This document shows, piece by piece, positions 48,099-57,269 of a stretch of DNA of 64,000 nt (positions within the stretch are counted from its first letter, which is position 1; every line of letters begins with the position of its first letter). The stretch comes from Buttiauxella sp. B2 (lineage in GTDB: Bacteria; Pseudomonadota; Gammaproteobacteria; Enterobacterales; Enterobacteriaceae): NCBI RefSeq assembly GCF_006376615.1, contig NZ_VEXQ01000004.1:206131-270130 (forward strand), written 5' to 3'. The translations under genes were made by a program, and so were the position numbers. The notes below the pieces were generated by a model, which was given only the letters and a program-made list of their open reading frames with translations, did no database searches and had not been told where the DNA came from.

Positions 48099-48857
48099 AT
48101 GAGTCAAACAATTGCATTAGTGACCGGCGGAAGCCGTGGATTAGGAAAAAATGCAGCATTGAAGCTGGCCCAGCGTGGCGTGAATATTATTCTGACTTAC
48201 AACAGCCAGCAGCAAGAAGCGCTCAATGTGGTACGTGAAATTGAGCTAACAGGCGTGAAAGCAGTGGCAATTCAATTAAATGTCGCTGAAAGTACCGGTT
48301 TTTCTGCTTTTGCTACGGAAGTGAAACAACAGCTCCATGATGTATGGCAGCGCGACTCCTTCGATTATTTATTGAACAACGCCGGAACGGGCCTTGATGC
48401 ACTGTTCGAAAAAACAACAGAGCAACAGTTTGATGATTTAATGAACATCCATTTGAAGGGGCCATTTTTCCTGACTCAGCATCTATTGCCGCTGATTAAA
48501 AACGGTGGACGTATCCTTAATGTTTCAACCGGATTGACGCGTTTTGCCCTGCCGGGTAAAGCCGCTTATGCCGCGATGAAAGGGGCGATGGAAGTGCTGA
48601 CGCGCTATCAGGCTAAAGAGCTGGGCGCACGTGGTATCTCGGTCAATATTATTGCACCGGGCGCAATAGCGACTGATTTCGGTGGCGGCGTGGTTCGTGA
48701 CAATGAACAGGTGGCCAATGCGATTGCCGCGCAAACAGCGCTGGGCCGTGTGGGGCAACCTGATGATATTGGTAATGCGATTGCCGTACTACTCAGTGAT
48801 GAAAGCGGCTGGATGAATGCGCAGCGCATTGAAGTGTCCGGTGGGATGTTTTTATAA
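48099..48857 (+). CDS. Short-chain dehydrogenase/reductase, divergent from yhjC
   Basis: The 252-residue protein is a classical SDR: VTGGSRGLGKNAAL (cofactor loop, residues about 7-20), LLNNAG, NVSTGLTR with the catalytic Ser, YAAMKGAM with Tyr and Lys, and IAPGAIATDF. The sequence after the third beta strand lacks an obvious Arg/Lys choice for me to call NADPH with certainty. The substrate is unknown. The AGAGG site is good. Pairing with the LysR gene suggests control by YhjC. Confidence 0.88.
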   Translation: MSQTIALVTGGSRGLGKNAALKLAQRGVNIILTYNSQQQEALNVVREIELTGVKAVAIQLNVAESTGFSAFATEVKQQLHDVWQRDSFDYLLNNAGTGLDALFEKTTEQQFDDLMNIHLKGPFFLTQHLLPLIKNGGRILNVSTGLTRFALPGKAAYAAMKGAMEVLTRYQAKELGARGISVNIIAPGAIATDFGGGVVRDNEQVANAIAAQTALGRVGQPDDIGNAIAVLLSDESGWMNAQRIEVSGGMFL

Positions 48858-48871
48858 GGGTATGTGGATAA

Positions 48872-48945
48872 TGCCGGATGTCGCTTACGCTAATCCGGCA
48901 TACGAAATGGTGTAGTAGGGTGGATTAGCGCAAGCGGCATCCACC
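48872..48945. repeat. REP-like palindrome pair after the SDR gene
   Basis: Unit A (48872-48900) is TGCCGGAT...ATCCGGCA; unit B (48919-48945) is GGTGGAT...ATCCACC. They lie between two converging genes and share the inner GATTAGCG and ATGTCGC text with the clusters at 44.4 and 58.3 kb. Confidence 0.8.
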
Positions 48946-48948
48946 ACT

Positions 48949-49476
48949 TTATTTGAACTCATTTCTCAGCAAGCCAAAAATCCAATCGTCCTGCCAGGTT
49001 CCTGCAAGAAAATAGTTTTCGCGCAGAATCCCTTCCGGCTGAAAACCTACTTTTTCCAGCACTTTCTTTGAGCCAATATTCCCGACCGTTACGGTTGCTG
49101 TGAGTTTGCGGATGGCGCATGTTTCAAAAGCAAATTGGCACACGGTCTGAAGCGATTCGGAGCCGTATCCTTGCCCATGAAACACAGGGTCGAGGATAAA
49201 ACCGACTTCTGCTATATCGTCTTCACTGCGTACAAAACCCGTGAAACCAATGGGTGTGCCGTTATACTTGTCGCGCATTGCCAGGCAAAGCCAGTGCCGG
49301 CTATGCATTTCCCACGGTACCAGACGTGAATTAAAGATCTGGCGGATATCTGCTTCTTTGCGTTCATCGGAAACATAACGCATTACAACGGGATCTTGCT
49401 GCAAGCGTAAAAAGAGCGACCAATCTTGCTCGGTAATGTGCGTTAAGCTCAGGCGTGGAGTGAAAAGTGGATGCAT
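48949..49476 (-). CDS. GNAT acetyltransferase (RimJ/RimL-like)
   Basis: The 175-residue protein has the Acetyltransf_3 pattern: FTPRLSLTHITEQDW at the start, GFILDPVFHGQGYGSESL for acetyl-CoA binding, and KVLEKVGFQPEGILRENYF near the end. Such enzymes acetylate N termini or small molecules. It starts 5 bases after the stop of the cupin gene, with no strong ribosome site of its own, so translation is probably coupled. Confidence 0.85.
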   Translation of the reverse strand: MHPLFTPRLSLTHITEQDWSLFLRLQQDPVVMRYVSDERKEADIRQIFNSRLVPWEMHSRHWLCLAMRDKYNGTPIGFTGFVRSEDDIAEVGFILDPVFHGQGYGSESLQTVCQFAFETCAIRKLTATVTVGNIGSKKVLEKVGFQPEGILRENYFLAGTWQDDWIFGLLRNEFK

Positions 49477-49481
49477 GATTT

Positions 49482-49811
49482 TTAGTCCACTATAAATAGC
49501 GTTGCGCCAATAGCCGTTGAAGAACGGTGCGGTTCGGCGTTATCCGCTACCTGATAGCTCATTCCCGGTTTTAACGTAAACATGCGGCCATCTTCCAGTT
49601 CGGTTAGCAATTCCCCCGCCAGGCAAAATAAGACGTGGCCTTTTTGGCACCAATGGTCTGCGAGATAACCGGCGGTGTATTCCACCATCCGAACGCGTAT
49701 TTCCCCGAATTGCTGTGTGCGCCACAATGCTTTCCCGGTGATACCAGGATGTTCAGTTGCAGCGAGTGTCGTCCAGTCGGTGGTATTAAACGGCAGGTCT
49801 GTAATACGCAT
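49482..49811 (-). CDS. DHCW-motif cupin-fold protein
   Basis: The 109-residue protein is a single cupin: ADHWCQKGHVLFCLAGEL provides His and Glu metal ligands near residues 52-68, and a second strand set ends RSSTAIGATLFIVD. I recognise it as the family named for a DHCW motif, here DHWC. No reaction is known. It has an AAGGA site and heads a two-gene unit with the acetyltransferase. Confidence 0.78.
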   Translation of the reverse strand: MRITDLPFNTTDWTTLAATEHPGITGKALWRTQQFGEIRVRMVEYTAGYLADHWCQKGHVLFCLAGELLTELEDGRMFTLKPGMSYQVADNAEPHRSSTAIGATLFIVD

Positions 49812-49905
49812 TATTATTCCTTATTATTTTTGCAGGTGATGTTTGCTCCTTTAGTGATATCAGCAAAAAAATAACGGCGCCAATATTTAGCACCGTTATT
49901 AAAGG

Positions 49906-50079
49906 TTATTTCCAGCGGGATAAATCATCAGTCGTCAGCCCAATATCCTGTAGTTGTTCCTTACTCAACCCTTGTAGGGTGCGTGCAGTTTGGCGTAGCA
50001 ACCATCTTTGGCGGAAATAACGGTAAATCATCACGAAGCCGTAAAAAGGCTTATGTGGTCTGTTTTCTTCAAAGCCCAT
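49906..50079 (-). CDS. DUF1127 small protein
   Basis: The 57-residue protein ends with the DUF1127 (YjiS-like) pattern: RQTARTLQGLSKEQLQDIGLTTDDLSRW, seen over residues about 30-56. Members are small, basic and Arg-rich; some influence RNA or phosphate metabolism in alphaproteobacteria, with no established role here. The ATG at 50079 has GAGGA; the frame is open to 50115. It is divergent from the MocR-type gene, and repeated CATACAGA sites lie between them. Confidence 0.8.
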   Translation of the reverse strand: MGFEENRPHKPFYGFVMIYRYFRQRWLLRQTARTLQGLSKEQLQDIGLTTDDLSRWK

Positions 50080-50121
50080 GGTGTGATTCCTCGTAGTGTT
50101 GACGAGAACCATCATGCGCCG

Positions 50122-50237
50122 CCATACAGATTGCAGGCAGACTCAAAAATAACTTTTATTTAACATACAGACGCGCTAAAACAAGATCTGAATGGTGATT
50201 TCGCCACCGTTCTGTACTGTTTTTCCTGTCTGTATGG
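50122..50237. promoter_or_regulatory. Repeated CATACAGA sites between DUF1127 gene and MocR gene
   Basis: CCATACAGA (50122-50130), CATACAGAC (50164-50172), TCTGTACTG (50210-50218, less exact) and GTCTGTATGG (50228-50237) occur in the divergent promoter region, two in each orientation. MocR-type regulators bind short repeated sites in their own divergent promoters. Assigning them to this MocR protein is inference. Confidence 0.55.
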
Positions 50238-50256
50238 TTGATTAAGAGGATACAGC

Positions 50257-51675
50257 ATGACGCGTTACCAACATCTTGCCACTTTGCTGGCGGAGCGCAT
50301 TGAACAAGGCTTGTATCGCAGTGGCGAGCGCCTGCCCTCAGTGCGTAATCTGAGTAGCGAACACGGCGTCAGTATCAGCACAGTACAGCAGGCTTATCAT
50401 CTGCTCGAAGACAGGCAGCTTATTTCCCCGCAGCCACGTTCTGGCTATTTTGTCACGCCACGCAAATCGCAGCCGCCGGTTCCACCATTGACTCGTCCGG
50501 CACAACGTCCGGTTGAAATTACCCAATGGGATGCGGTACTTGAGCAACTGACCGCACGGCAAAACGGCGAAGCGATAGCATTTGGTAGTGGCGCACCGGA
50601 TGTCACGCAGTCAACCATCAAACCGTTCTGGCGCGAAATGAGCCGCGTTGTGCAGTATCAAGAGGCGGAACTTCTGGGTTATGACTGTATTAACGGTATG
50701 CAGGAGTTGCGCGAACAAATCGCCCGTTTGATGCTCGATAGCGGTTGTGTCGTCACTGCGGATGACATCGTGGTAACCACCGGCTGCCACGAAGCGTTGT
50801 CGATTGCCATTCGTGCAGTGTGTGAACCGGGCGATATTGTGGCGGTGGAGTCACCTTGCTTCCACGGTACGATGCAAATGCTGCGCGCATTTGGCATTAA
50901 AGTTGTTGAAATACCAACGGATTCTGAAACAGGGATCAGTGTGGAAGCCCTTGAGTTGGCGCTGGAGCAGTGGCCGATTAAAGCGGTGATTCTGGTGCCT
51001 AACTGTAATAATCCGCTGGGCTTTATTATGCCGGAGGCGCGTAAAAAAGCGGTTTTGAATCTCGCGCAACGATTTGATATCGCCATTATTGAAGACGATG
51101 TTTACGGCGAACTGGCTTATGAATATCCACGGCCGATGACCATAAAATCGCTGGATGTGGATGGGCGAGTGCTGCTGTGCAGCTCATTTTCCAAAACATT
51201 AGCACCCGGTTTGCGCCTTGGCTGGATTGTGCCTGGGCGTTATTACGACCGCGCGATACACATGAAATACATCGTGACCGGCAGCACCCCTACTTTTACA
51301 CAACAGGCAGTGGCTGAGTTTGTGCGTAATGGTCACTACCATCGCCATTTACGGCGTATGCGCCAGCATTATCAGCGTAACCTCGAAGTGTTCACCTGTT
51401 GGGTACGTCATTATTTCCCATGCGGGATTTGTGTTTCTCGCCCACAGGGCGGTTTTCTGATGTGGATTGAGCTACCGGAACATATCGATATCGTCCCGAT
51501 TAGCGAAACCCTGCGCCAGCATAAAATCCATATTGCGGTGGGATCACTGCTTTCGGCATCCGGGAAGTATCGCAATTGCTTGCGCTTGAATTATGCGCTG
51601 CCGTTCGACGCCACCACTGAAGCCGCGCTGCGTAAAATGGGTGAAGTGATCGGCCATGTTTTTGAAAACGGTTAA
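50257..51675 (+). CDS. MocR/PdxR-family regulator (GntR HTH fused to aminotransferase)
   Basis: The 472-residue protein has an N-terminal GntR winged helix (LPSVRNLSSEHGVSISTVQQAY, residues about 28-50) joined by a linker to a fold-type I aminotransferase domain. PLP-binding marks are NCNNPLG, IIEDDVYGEL and SSFSKTLAPGLRLGW, where Lys of SFSK is the Schiff-base lysine. It resembles YdcR in layout but is not the same gene. MocR proteins use PLP or amino acids as effectors. GAGGA precedes the ATG. Confidence 0.87.
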   Translation: MTRYQHLATLLAERIEQGLYRSGERLPSVRNLSSEHGVSISTVQQAYHLLEDRQLISPQPRSGYFVTPRKSQPPVPPLTRPAQRPVEITQWDAVLEQLTARQNGEAIAFGSGAPDVTQSTIKPFWREMSRVVQYQEAELLGYDCINGMQELREQIARLMLDSGCVVTADDIVVTTGCHEALSIAIRAVCEPGDIVAVESPCFHGTMQMLRAFGIKVVEIPTDSETGISVEALELALEQWPIKAVILVPNCNNPLGFIMPEARKKAVLNLAQRFDIAIIEDDVYGELAYEYPRPMTIKSLDVDGRVLLCSSFSKTLAPGLRLGWIVPGRYYDRAIHMKYIVTGSTPTFTQQAVAEFVRNGHYHRHLRRMRQHYQRNLEVFTCWVRHYFPCGICVSRPQGGFLMWIELPEHIDIVPISETLRQHKIHIAVGSLLSASGKYRNCLRLNYALPFDATTEAALRKMGEVIGHVFENG

Positions 51676-51776
51676 TTTTCCCACGCTTTTACAGCCATAG
51701 AATCCTGGCCCACTGAGCTAAAATTCTGTGCAATGGCGCTCTTACCCCTGGCGCTCGTACCTTACAAAGGAAAATC

Positions 51777-53393
51777 ATGACCAGCGCTGCACAGTTGCTG
51801 ATGCGGGAAAAGTTCGAGACTTGCCTGAGTGTGATTCGCCAGGCGTCATTGCAAATCCTGCCACTTCTTACAATCAAAGCCGCAGAAGGCAAAGATCCAC
51901 AATGGTTTTTCCAACAGCTTGAACAAGCCCGTTTGGCTCTGGGAAGCTGGATGGCGGTGGCAAAACGTTTAAACCTCAGCGATGCCGAAATCTCGCATTT
52001 CACGCTGTTACTACGCCATTTACAGCAACTGGTACCGGAGTATGAAAGCGGCCAGGAAGTCAGCCATAACCAGCTTATCGCCGCGCTGCGTTTTGTGAGT
52101 TATCTCGAGCTGGTGCGCGCAAAGCAACCGTTGCTGGGGTACTCGACCGAAATTGAAAATAACGATAATGGTCAGCAGCAAAAGGCGATGCGCCAGATGC
52201 GTGCGCTGGAGTTGATGTTCAAAGGTTTGGTGGATAAGAGTTATGCCAGCCAGTCGCAACTGGTGCATAAACTGAAAACGCAGTTTGGCGCGGATTGTGT
52301 GCGTCGGTGGTTGAAGAATGGCGAGCGGGGCGACATTCTAAGCGGTATGCGCTTTAGCGAATTGGCTTTAATGGTGGTCGATAAAAAAGAATACGCGAAC
52401 CATTACGCCGGGCTATTTCAGCATGCTTCGCAACTGAGCCTGCTGATTGACCAGCGCAAAACACTGCAAACTTTTCTCGATGATGTACGCGAAATTCGTA
52501 ACGACCTCGTTCAGCAACAGACTTTAACTTCTGTACAGCTTGCGTTGCTTGATGGCTATTATCAGGAAAGCAGTGCGGCGATTCAGCGTGCTTTTGATGA
52601 TGGGCGAACGAAAGTTAATCCGGCAGCGCTGTTGGCGGCAGATGACGGGCAACTCCAGAGTTGGCTTGCGCAGGCGCAAAAAAAATACCAGGCAACGGGA
52701 CGCGATACTGAAGAAGTACGCGACACCATCGAACGGCCAGATCTGCGTAATACCAAAAGAAAACCCGACAGCAGCGAAACGCTGAAAATGCTGATGTGGT
52801 GCGCGGCGGGTGTGGCCGTTATCGGTGCGGCAATTTTCGGTATGTATTCCCTGAGTGATATCACCGACAAGCCAGCGGTTGCGAAAAGTGTACCGGCGAA
52901 AAATACAGTTCTTGATTCATTACCGGAAACTGAAAGTGCACGTGAGAAGTTGGCTAATATTGGCATTGCGTGGGAAGAAGGGAACTTACGTTCAGCCATC
53001 GAGCGTGGCGACACCACCGTCGTGCGCCTGTTTATGCTTAGTGGTATGAACTGGAAAGTGTATTACACCGAGTCTGCACTGGCGGGCGATTATCGCGATG
53101 CGCTAAATACATTGCTGCAATACCGTTCACAAATGGACGAGGACAATCCGTGTCGGCGAATGGTCAGAACCCTCAGCCAGGCGATGAACGACGGGCAAAG
53201 TTTGACGGCGCTGCGTAAACAATTCCTGAAAACATTTTGCAGTGCGCCTGAAACCATCAAGCGCCAGAAAGAGGAATTAAACCGTGCGAAATTGCGCCTT
53301 GATGCGCAATTACAACGTAAACCTGCTCAGTTGGATACCGACGAAAAGCGTGCCGTGGACATTCAGAAAGCGATTTATGACGCGATGCGGTGA
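51777..53393 (+). CDS. HEPN-like membrane protein, STY4199 family
   Basis: The 538-residue protein resembles the enterobacterial family named after Salmonella STY4199, described as HEPN-containing. Residues 1-290 are helical; EIRNDLVQQQ (239-248) looks like the HEPN core, but the usual RNxxxH motif has Gln246 in place of His. A membrane helix spans about 338-358, followed by a soluble domain of about 160 residues and a charged coiled-coil tail. No function is established. The loss of the His suggests it is not an active RNase of the HEPN type. It stands alone with an AAGGAAAA site. Confidence 0.7.
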   Translation: MTSAAQLLMREKFETCLSVIRQASLQILPLLTIKAAEGKDPQWFFQQLEQARLALGSWMAVAKRLNLSDAEISHFTLLLRHLQQLVPEYESGQEVSHNQLIAALRFVSYLELVRAKQPLLGYSTEIENNDNGQQQKAMRQMRALELMFKGLVDKSYASQSQLVHKLKTQFGADCVRRWLKNGERGDILSGMRFSELALMVVDKKEYANHYAGLFQHASQLSLLIDQRKTLQTFLDDVREIRNDLVQQQTLTSVQLALLDGYYQESSAAIQRAFDDGRTKVNPAALLAADDGQLQSWLAQAQKKYQATGRDTEEVRDTIERPDLRNTKRKPDSSETLKMLMWCAAGVAVIGAAIFGMYSLSDITDKPAVAKSVPAKNTVLDSLPETESAREKLANIGIAWEEGNLRSAIERGDTTVVRLFMLSGMNWKVYYTESALAGDYRDALNTLLQYRSQMDEDNPCRRMVRTLSQAMNDGQSLTALRKQFLKTFCSAPETIKRQKEELNRAKLRLDAQLQRKPAQLDTDEKRAVDIQKAIYDAMR

Positions 53394-53438
53394 GGGATTT
53401 CCCTCACCGCAGTATTCAAGAAACCAGGGTTTCTGCTA

Positions 53439-54818
53439 TTACCACCAGGCTTCCCACATTGCGCCAACGTTGAAGGAATCAAGCTGAGTGTTGTCTTCAC
53501 CTGCAACACGCGTGGTGTGGTTGCTTTCGACTTGCCCGCCCGTCACGTAGAAGCGCAGCATTGGTCGGAACTCTGGCCCCATGGCGATGGAAATGTTCTG
53601 CGAGAGCGTCAGTTTCCAGCCTTTGTTATCGCCATCATTTTCGTAATCTACGCGCTGATAACCTGCTTCAAGCCAGGTTGAATGCACATTGTTCCAGAAA
53701 TACATTGGGCGAACGATGGCACCGTAGTTGCGACGGTTGTCCTGCGTTTGCTGGTCGTTGTCGTAATCGTGGAAGGCGAGAAGATATTCCACCTGCATTT
53801 GTGGAGTGAACTTATAGTTCCCTTCGAAGCTGGTATATATCGTATGCAAACCGTTGGTTTTGTTATAAACACTGTTATCGGAGTGGTCAGAGTAACGGGC
53901 GATGATTTTGTTCAGGCTGCTTTCGCCGGTATGGCTTAACACCACCGCACCCTGCCAGGCTTTGGAACGGTCGTCGCTGTCGATAGCTTTGGAATCAAAA
54001 CCGTAGTTAGCGTACAGCTCGAAATCGATAGGGCCGAATTTGATGCCGTGCAGTTTTGATGTTGCCGCGTAGTTACCTTTATCGCCCGTACCGGAGCCGC
54101 CGGTACAAGAGATGCGCGACGGGTTGCTGCCGTCATCGATCATTTCAGGATCACACTGTTCCACAGAGCCAACCCCGGCCAGGTCAAGTTGCGCGAAGCC
54201 GAGATCGAAGTTTTTCACCCCTGCGCCTTGCCCATCGTGGTTCATCCAGAAGTAATCGTTTATGCCTTGTTGTGGGCGTTGATGGAAGTCACGGCCTGCC
54301 CAGAAATAGGCATTCGGTTGTGATTCAAACAAATTGGTGACGCCTGCATAGGCTTTTTTCAGGTTAACTTCGTCGCCCCAGTGGTCGATCATCACGCCGA
54401 CATCCCACACTGCACCGGCTTCGCTTTTAAAGGCTTTAGTGAGCTGGAATTCACCACCGTTGCCTTCGTTTCCTAAACGCCCAATGGCAGAGGAACCGTT
54501 ATATGAGCCATCAACGCCGATATACTTTTGGTCACCTGTCTGGAAATGCGCACCGTAACGCGCATAACCGGTAAATTTAAGCCCCAATGGAATGGAGAGA
54601 TCCGGCGTAGTAGGAACTTGTGGCGTGACCAGGGTATCGGTTTTTTTAAGTCGTGCCGCATCTATTTTCGCTTCACGATCGGCCAGTGCTTTATCGACGG
54701 CCTTAGCAACTATTTGATCAATCTGTTCCTGAGACATTGTTTCTTGTGCGAGTACAGAAATTGGGCAAAGCGCGGCGATAACCGCCATTGTTAATGGAAG
54801 CTGTTTAATTATTTTCAT
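53439..54818 (-). CDS. LamB/ScrY-family sugar porin
   Basis: The 459-residue protein has a signal peptide (ending SVLAQ), an N-terminal coiled-coil segment (residues about 28-60, as in ScrY and BglH) and an 18-strand maltoporin-like barrel ending VGAMWEAWW. Family marks include FTGYARYGAHF, AYFWAGRDFHQR and NDYFWMNHDGQGAG. It should carry oligosaccharides or beta-glucosides across the outer membrane. It is the last gene of the PTS operon, 173 bases after EIIA. Confidence 0.88.
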   Translation of the reverse strand: MKIIKQLPLTMAVIAALCPISVLAQETMSQEQIDQIVAKAVDKALADREAKIDAARLKKTDTLVTPQVPTTPDLSIPLGLKFTGYARYGAHFQTGDQKYIGVDGSYNGSSAIGRLGNEGNGGEFQLTKAFKSEAGAVWDVGVMIDHWGDEVNLKKAYAGVTNLFESQPNAYFWAGRDFHQRPQQGINDYFWMNHDGQGAGVKNFDLGFAQLDLAGVGSVEQCDPEMIDDGSNPSRISCTGGSGTGDKGNYAATSKLHGIKFGPIDFELYANYGFDSKAIDSDDRSKAWQGAVVLSHTGESSLNKIIARYSDHSDNSVYNKTNGLHTIYTSFEGNYKFTPQMQVEYLLAFHDYDNDQQTQDNRRNYGAIVRPMYFWNNVHSTWLEAGYQRVDYENDGDNKGWKLTLSQNISIAMGPEFRPMLRFYVTGGQVESNHTTRVAGEDNTQLDSFNVGAMWEAWW

Positions 54819-54991
54819 TGTAATCTCAATTTAGTAATTTATTTTTTAGACAATAAACATCCTGCTCGTGATTAATAGAGAGAAACTCTATAATCAAAAC
54901 ATATTTATTTTTTATACTTTAATCGGATTGAACTTAATTAAAATTATTTACGTAATGACTTCTCCCAGCCAGAGGTGAAAGGGTTTTATTT

Positions 54992-55294
54992 TTATTTTTG
55001 ATAAAGATGAATAATTTCTGTCGATAACTCACGCGCTAACATTGATGTCATTAAATGATCCTGTGCATGAACCATTATTAATGTCATCGGTTGTTTGGCC
55101 TCGCCAGCATCCTGTTCTATTAGCTTGGTTTGCATTTTATGGGCTTCACGAGCGTAGCCATCAGCTTCCTGTAGAAGCAGTTTGGCTTCTTCAATATTGC
55201 CTTGACGTGCCGAATGCAGTGCTTCAAAACACAGGCTACGTGATTGCCCAGCATTCATAATAATTTCCATTACGGCTTCTTCTAATTCAATCAT
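54992..55294 (-). CDS. PTS EIIA, lactose/cellobiose family
   Basis: The 100-residue protein is an all-helical PTS IIA of the lac family, with HAQDHLM containing the probable phosphorylated His (residue 76 or 77 depending on the start). It passes phosphate from HPr to the separate EIIB. The ATG at 55294 has GGA upstream; a GTG directly before is also in frame. It follows EIIC after 27 bases. Confidence 0.9.
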   Translation of the reverse strand: MIELEEAVMEIIMNAGQSRSLCFEALHSARQGNIEEAKLLLQEADGYAREAHKMQTKLIEQDAGEAKQPMTLIMVHAQDHLMTSMLARELSTEIIHLYQK

Positions 55295-55324
55295 CACTTA
55301 TTCCAGAGTTAATATCGGTATTGA

Positions 55325-56650
55325 TTAATTGCTGGTTACCGTTTCTGTCAGCGGGGTGCGTGCTTCTTTTTCTTCGGCAGTTTTCTGTAATGAACGCTCG
55401 TAAGCGCGCAGGAATGGCAGATAAATAACGGTGGAAACAACCATGCAAATTACACACATAATGACCGGGCTAAAGGCCCAGTTTGTTGCCCATGACGCAC
55501 CAATAGGAGCTGGCGTCGTCCACGGAGTCAGGGAAACCACTTGCGCCAACCAGCCTAATTTCGTGGCGGTATAAGCCAGAATCGCATTCACCATTGGTAC
55601 GCAAATAAACGGAATGAACAACAGCGGGTTCATGATAATTGGCGCGCCGAACAGAATCGGTTCGTTGATATTAAAGAAGCTGGGAACGATGCCCATTTTA
55701 CCGATAGTGCGTAAGTGAGTGACTTTGCTACGCAGTAGCAGGAAGGCTAATGGCAATGTGGAACCGACGCCGCCAATCAACAAATAGTGATCCCAGAAAC
55801 CTTGCAGATAGATATGTGGTAACGCAGTGCCAGCAGCAAGGGCCGCCTGGTTTGCCGCAAGGTTGGTCATCCAGAATGGGTTCATGATGCCGGTAACAAT
55901 GAGTGAACCGTGGATACCCGAGAACCAAAAAATTTGGCACAGCAACACAGACAACAAAATGGCAGGCAGGGAATCGGATGCGGATACCAGCGGTGCCAGC
56001 AGATGCATAATCGCTTGCGGCATAATCATGCCGGTTTGCGCCTCGATGAATAAATTCAGCGGATGCAGCGTACCGATAATTACCACTACAGGGATCAGAA
56101 TTTCGAAGGAGCGTGCAACACCTGTCGGCACTTCTTTAGGTAAACGAATAGTGATTTTGTGTTCTTTCAAGGCGGCATAAATACGTGTGGAGTAAATCGA
56201 CGTAATCAGTGCGGTGAAAATACCTTGTCCGGAAAGGTACTGTGTGGAAATTTTGCCATCGGCATACGGTGCCGCAACCAGCAAAAATGCCATGAAGGCC
56301 AGCAGGCCAGACATTACCGGGTCGAGATTAAACTGCCGCCCGAGACTTGCGCCAATTCCAACCGAGATGAAGAACGTCATCACGCCCATGCTCAGGTTAA
56401 AAGGCAGCATCAATTGCTCACGGTAAGTTTGTGAAAAATCTAACCAGGCGCGGGCAAAGCCAATGGTGGTATCTGCGGAGAACGGCGGGAAAATAAATAC
56501 CAGCATAAAGGAGCCGATAATCATAAACGGCAGAGCTGCGGTGAACCCATCACGAATAGCGATAACGTACTTTTGTTGCCCCAGACGACCGGCCAGCGGG
56601 GTGATGGATTGCTCAATCACCGTCACCATAGATTGATATAGCGAACTCAT
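55325..56650 (-). CDS. PTS EIIC, lactose/cellobiose family
   Basis: The 441-residue membrane protein has about ten helices. It opens with IEQSITPLAGRLGQQKYVIAIRDGF and contains FFNINEPILFGAPIIMNP, the family signature around the sugar-binding Glu. It imports and phosphorylates a beta-glucoside, chitobiose or similar disaccharide; the exact sugar is not clear. AAAGGG precedes the ATG. Confidence 0.92.
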   Translation of the reverse strand: MSSLYQSMVTVIEQSITPLAGRLGQQKYVIAIRDGFTAALPFMIIGSFMLVFIFPPFSADTTIGFARAWLDFSQTYREQLMLPFNLSMGVMTFFISVGIGASLGRQFNLDPVMSGLLAFMAFLLVAAPYADGKISTQYLSGQGIFTALITSIYSTRIYAALKEHKITIRLPKEVPTGVARSFEILIPVVVIIGTLHPLNLFIEAQTGMIMPQAIMHLLAPLVSASDSLPAILLSVLLCQIFWFSGIHGSLIVTGIMNPFWMTNLAANQAALAAGTALPHIYLQGFWDHYLLIGGVGSTLPLAFLLLRSKVTHLRTIGKMGIVPSFFNINEPILFGAPIIMNPLLFIPFICVPMVNAILAYTATKLGWLAQVVSLTPWTTPAPIGASWATNWAFSPVIMCVICMVVSTVIYLPFLRAYERSLQKTAEEKEARTPLTETVTSN

Positions 56651-56662
56651 TTGAAAACCCTT

Positions 56663-56977
56663 TTAGTTAGCCGCTCTGATTAGCGACAGAGCATAATCCA
56701 GCACCTTATCGCCACGCTGCATTCCGTAGTCCATCATCTCGATGGCTTGAACGGGAATACCGTGAGAGGCAGTCTTTTCTGAGAGCGTACTTAACATATA
56801 TTTCACTTGCGGCCCGAGCAGCACGACCTGATAGCGTGGAAACTGCACATCAAATTCAGCGACGCCGTAAGCCTCTATTTCAACAGGTAATCCACGTTCT
56901 TCAGCCACAGCCAGCATCTTTTTGACTAGCATGCTGGTAGACATTCCGGCGGAACAACACAACATGATCTTGACCAT
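56663..56977 (-). CDS. PTS EIIB, lactose/cellobiose family
   Basis: The 104-residue protein has the EIIB P-loop IMLCCSAGMSTSMLVKKM with the phosphorylated cysteine (Cys7 or Cys8, the latter by usual CxxGMST spacing). It is the first gene of EIIB-EIIC-EIIA-porin, with AGGATGAG as ribosome site. Two LacI-type operators lie between it and the divergent regulator. Confidence 0.9.
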   Translation of the reverse strand: MVKIMLCCSAGMSTSMLVKKMLAVAEERGLPVEIEAYGVAEFDVQFPRYQVVLLGPQVKYMLSTLSEKTASHGIPVQAIEMMDYGMQRGDKVLDYALSLIRAAN

Positions 56978-57031
56978 TAAAACTCATCCTTAAAATGTAA
57001 ATAAAGTATTGCGGAAATGATTTGATACTTT

Positions 57032-57049
57032 ATGGAAACCGTTTTCCAT
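57032..57049. promoter_or_regulatory. LacI-type operator O1, near EIIB
   Basis: ATGGAAACCGTTTTCCAT is an 18-base near-palindrome with a central CG, 55 bases before the EIIB start. It suits binding by the divergent LacI-family regulator. Confidence 0.78.
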
Positions 57050-57156
57050 CCGTAGCAAACGGAACTGTGATATTCATCAATATCCTGTGTTTATTGGGTT
57101 TGCTTATTGGATCGTCATCACAAAATTGTTTGGTGAATGTATGGTTTGGACATCAA

Positions 57157-57189
57157 ATGGAAAATCGGTTTCCATGAAAAATGGAAACG
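57157..57189. promoter_or_regulatory. LacI-type operator O2 with an extra half-site, near the regulator gene
   Basis: ATGGAAAATCGGTTTCCAT (57157-57175) repeats the arms of O1 with one extra central base. ATGGAAACG (57181-57189) adds a third half-site six bases later. O1 and O2 are 125 bases apart (close to 12 helical turns), which would suit DNA looping. Confidence 0.7.
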
Positions 57190-57269
57190 ACTATACTGAA
57201 AGTGGCGGCAATATTAGCCAAAGTTGTATTCAGGACAGACAGGCAAGTACCAGAGCCTGAAAAAGGAAA

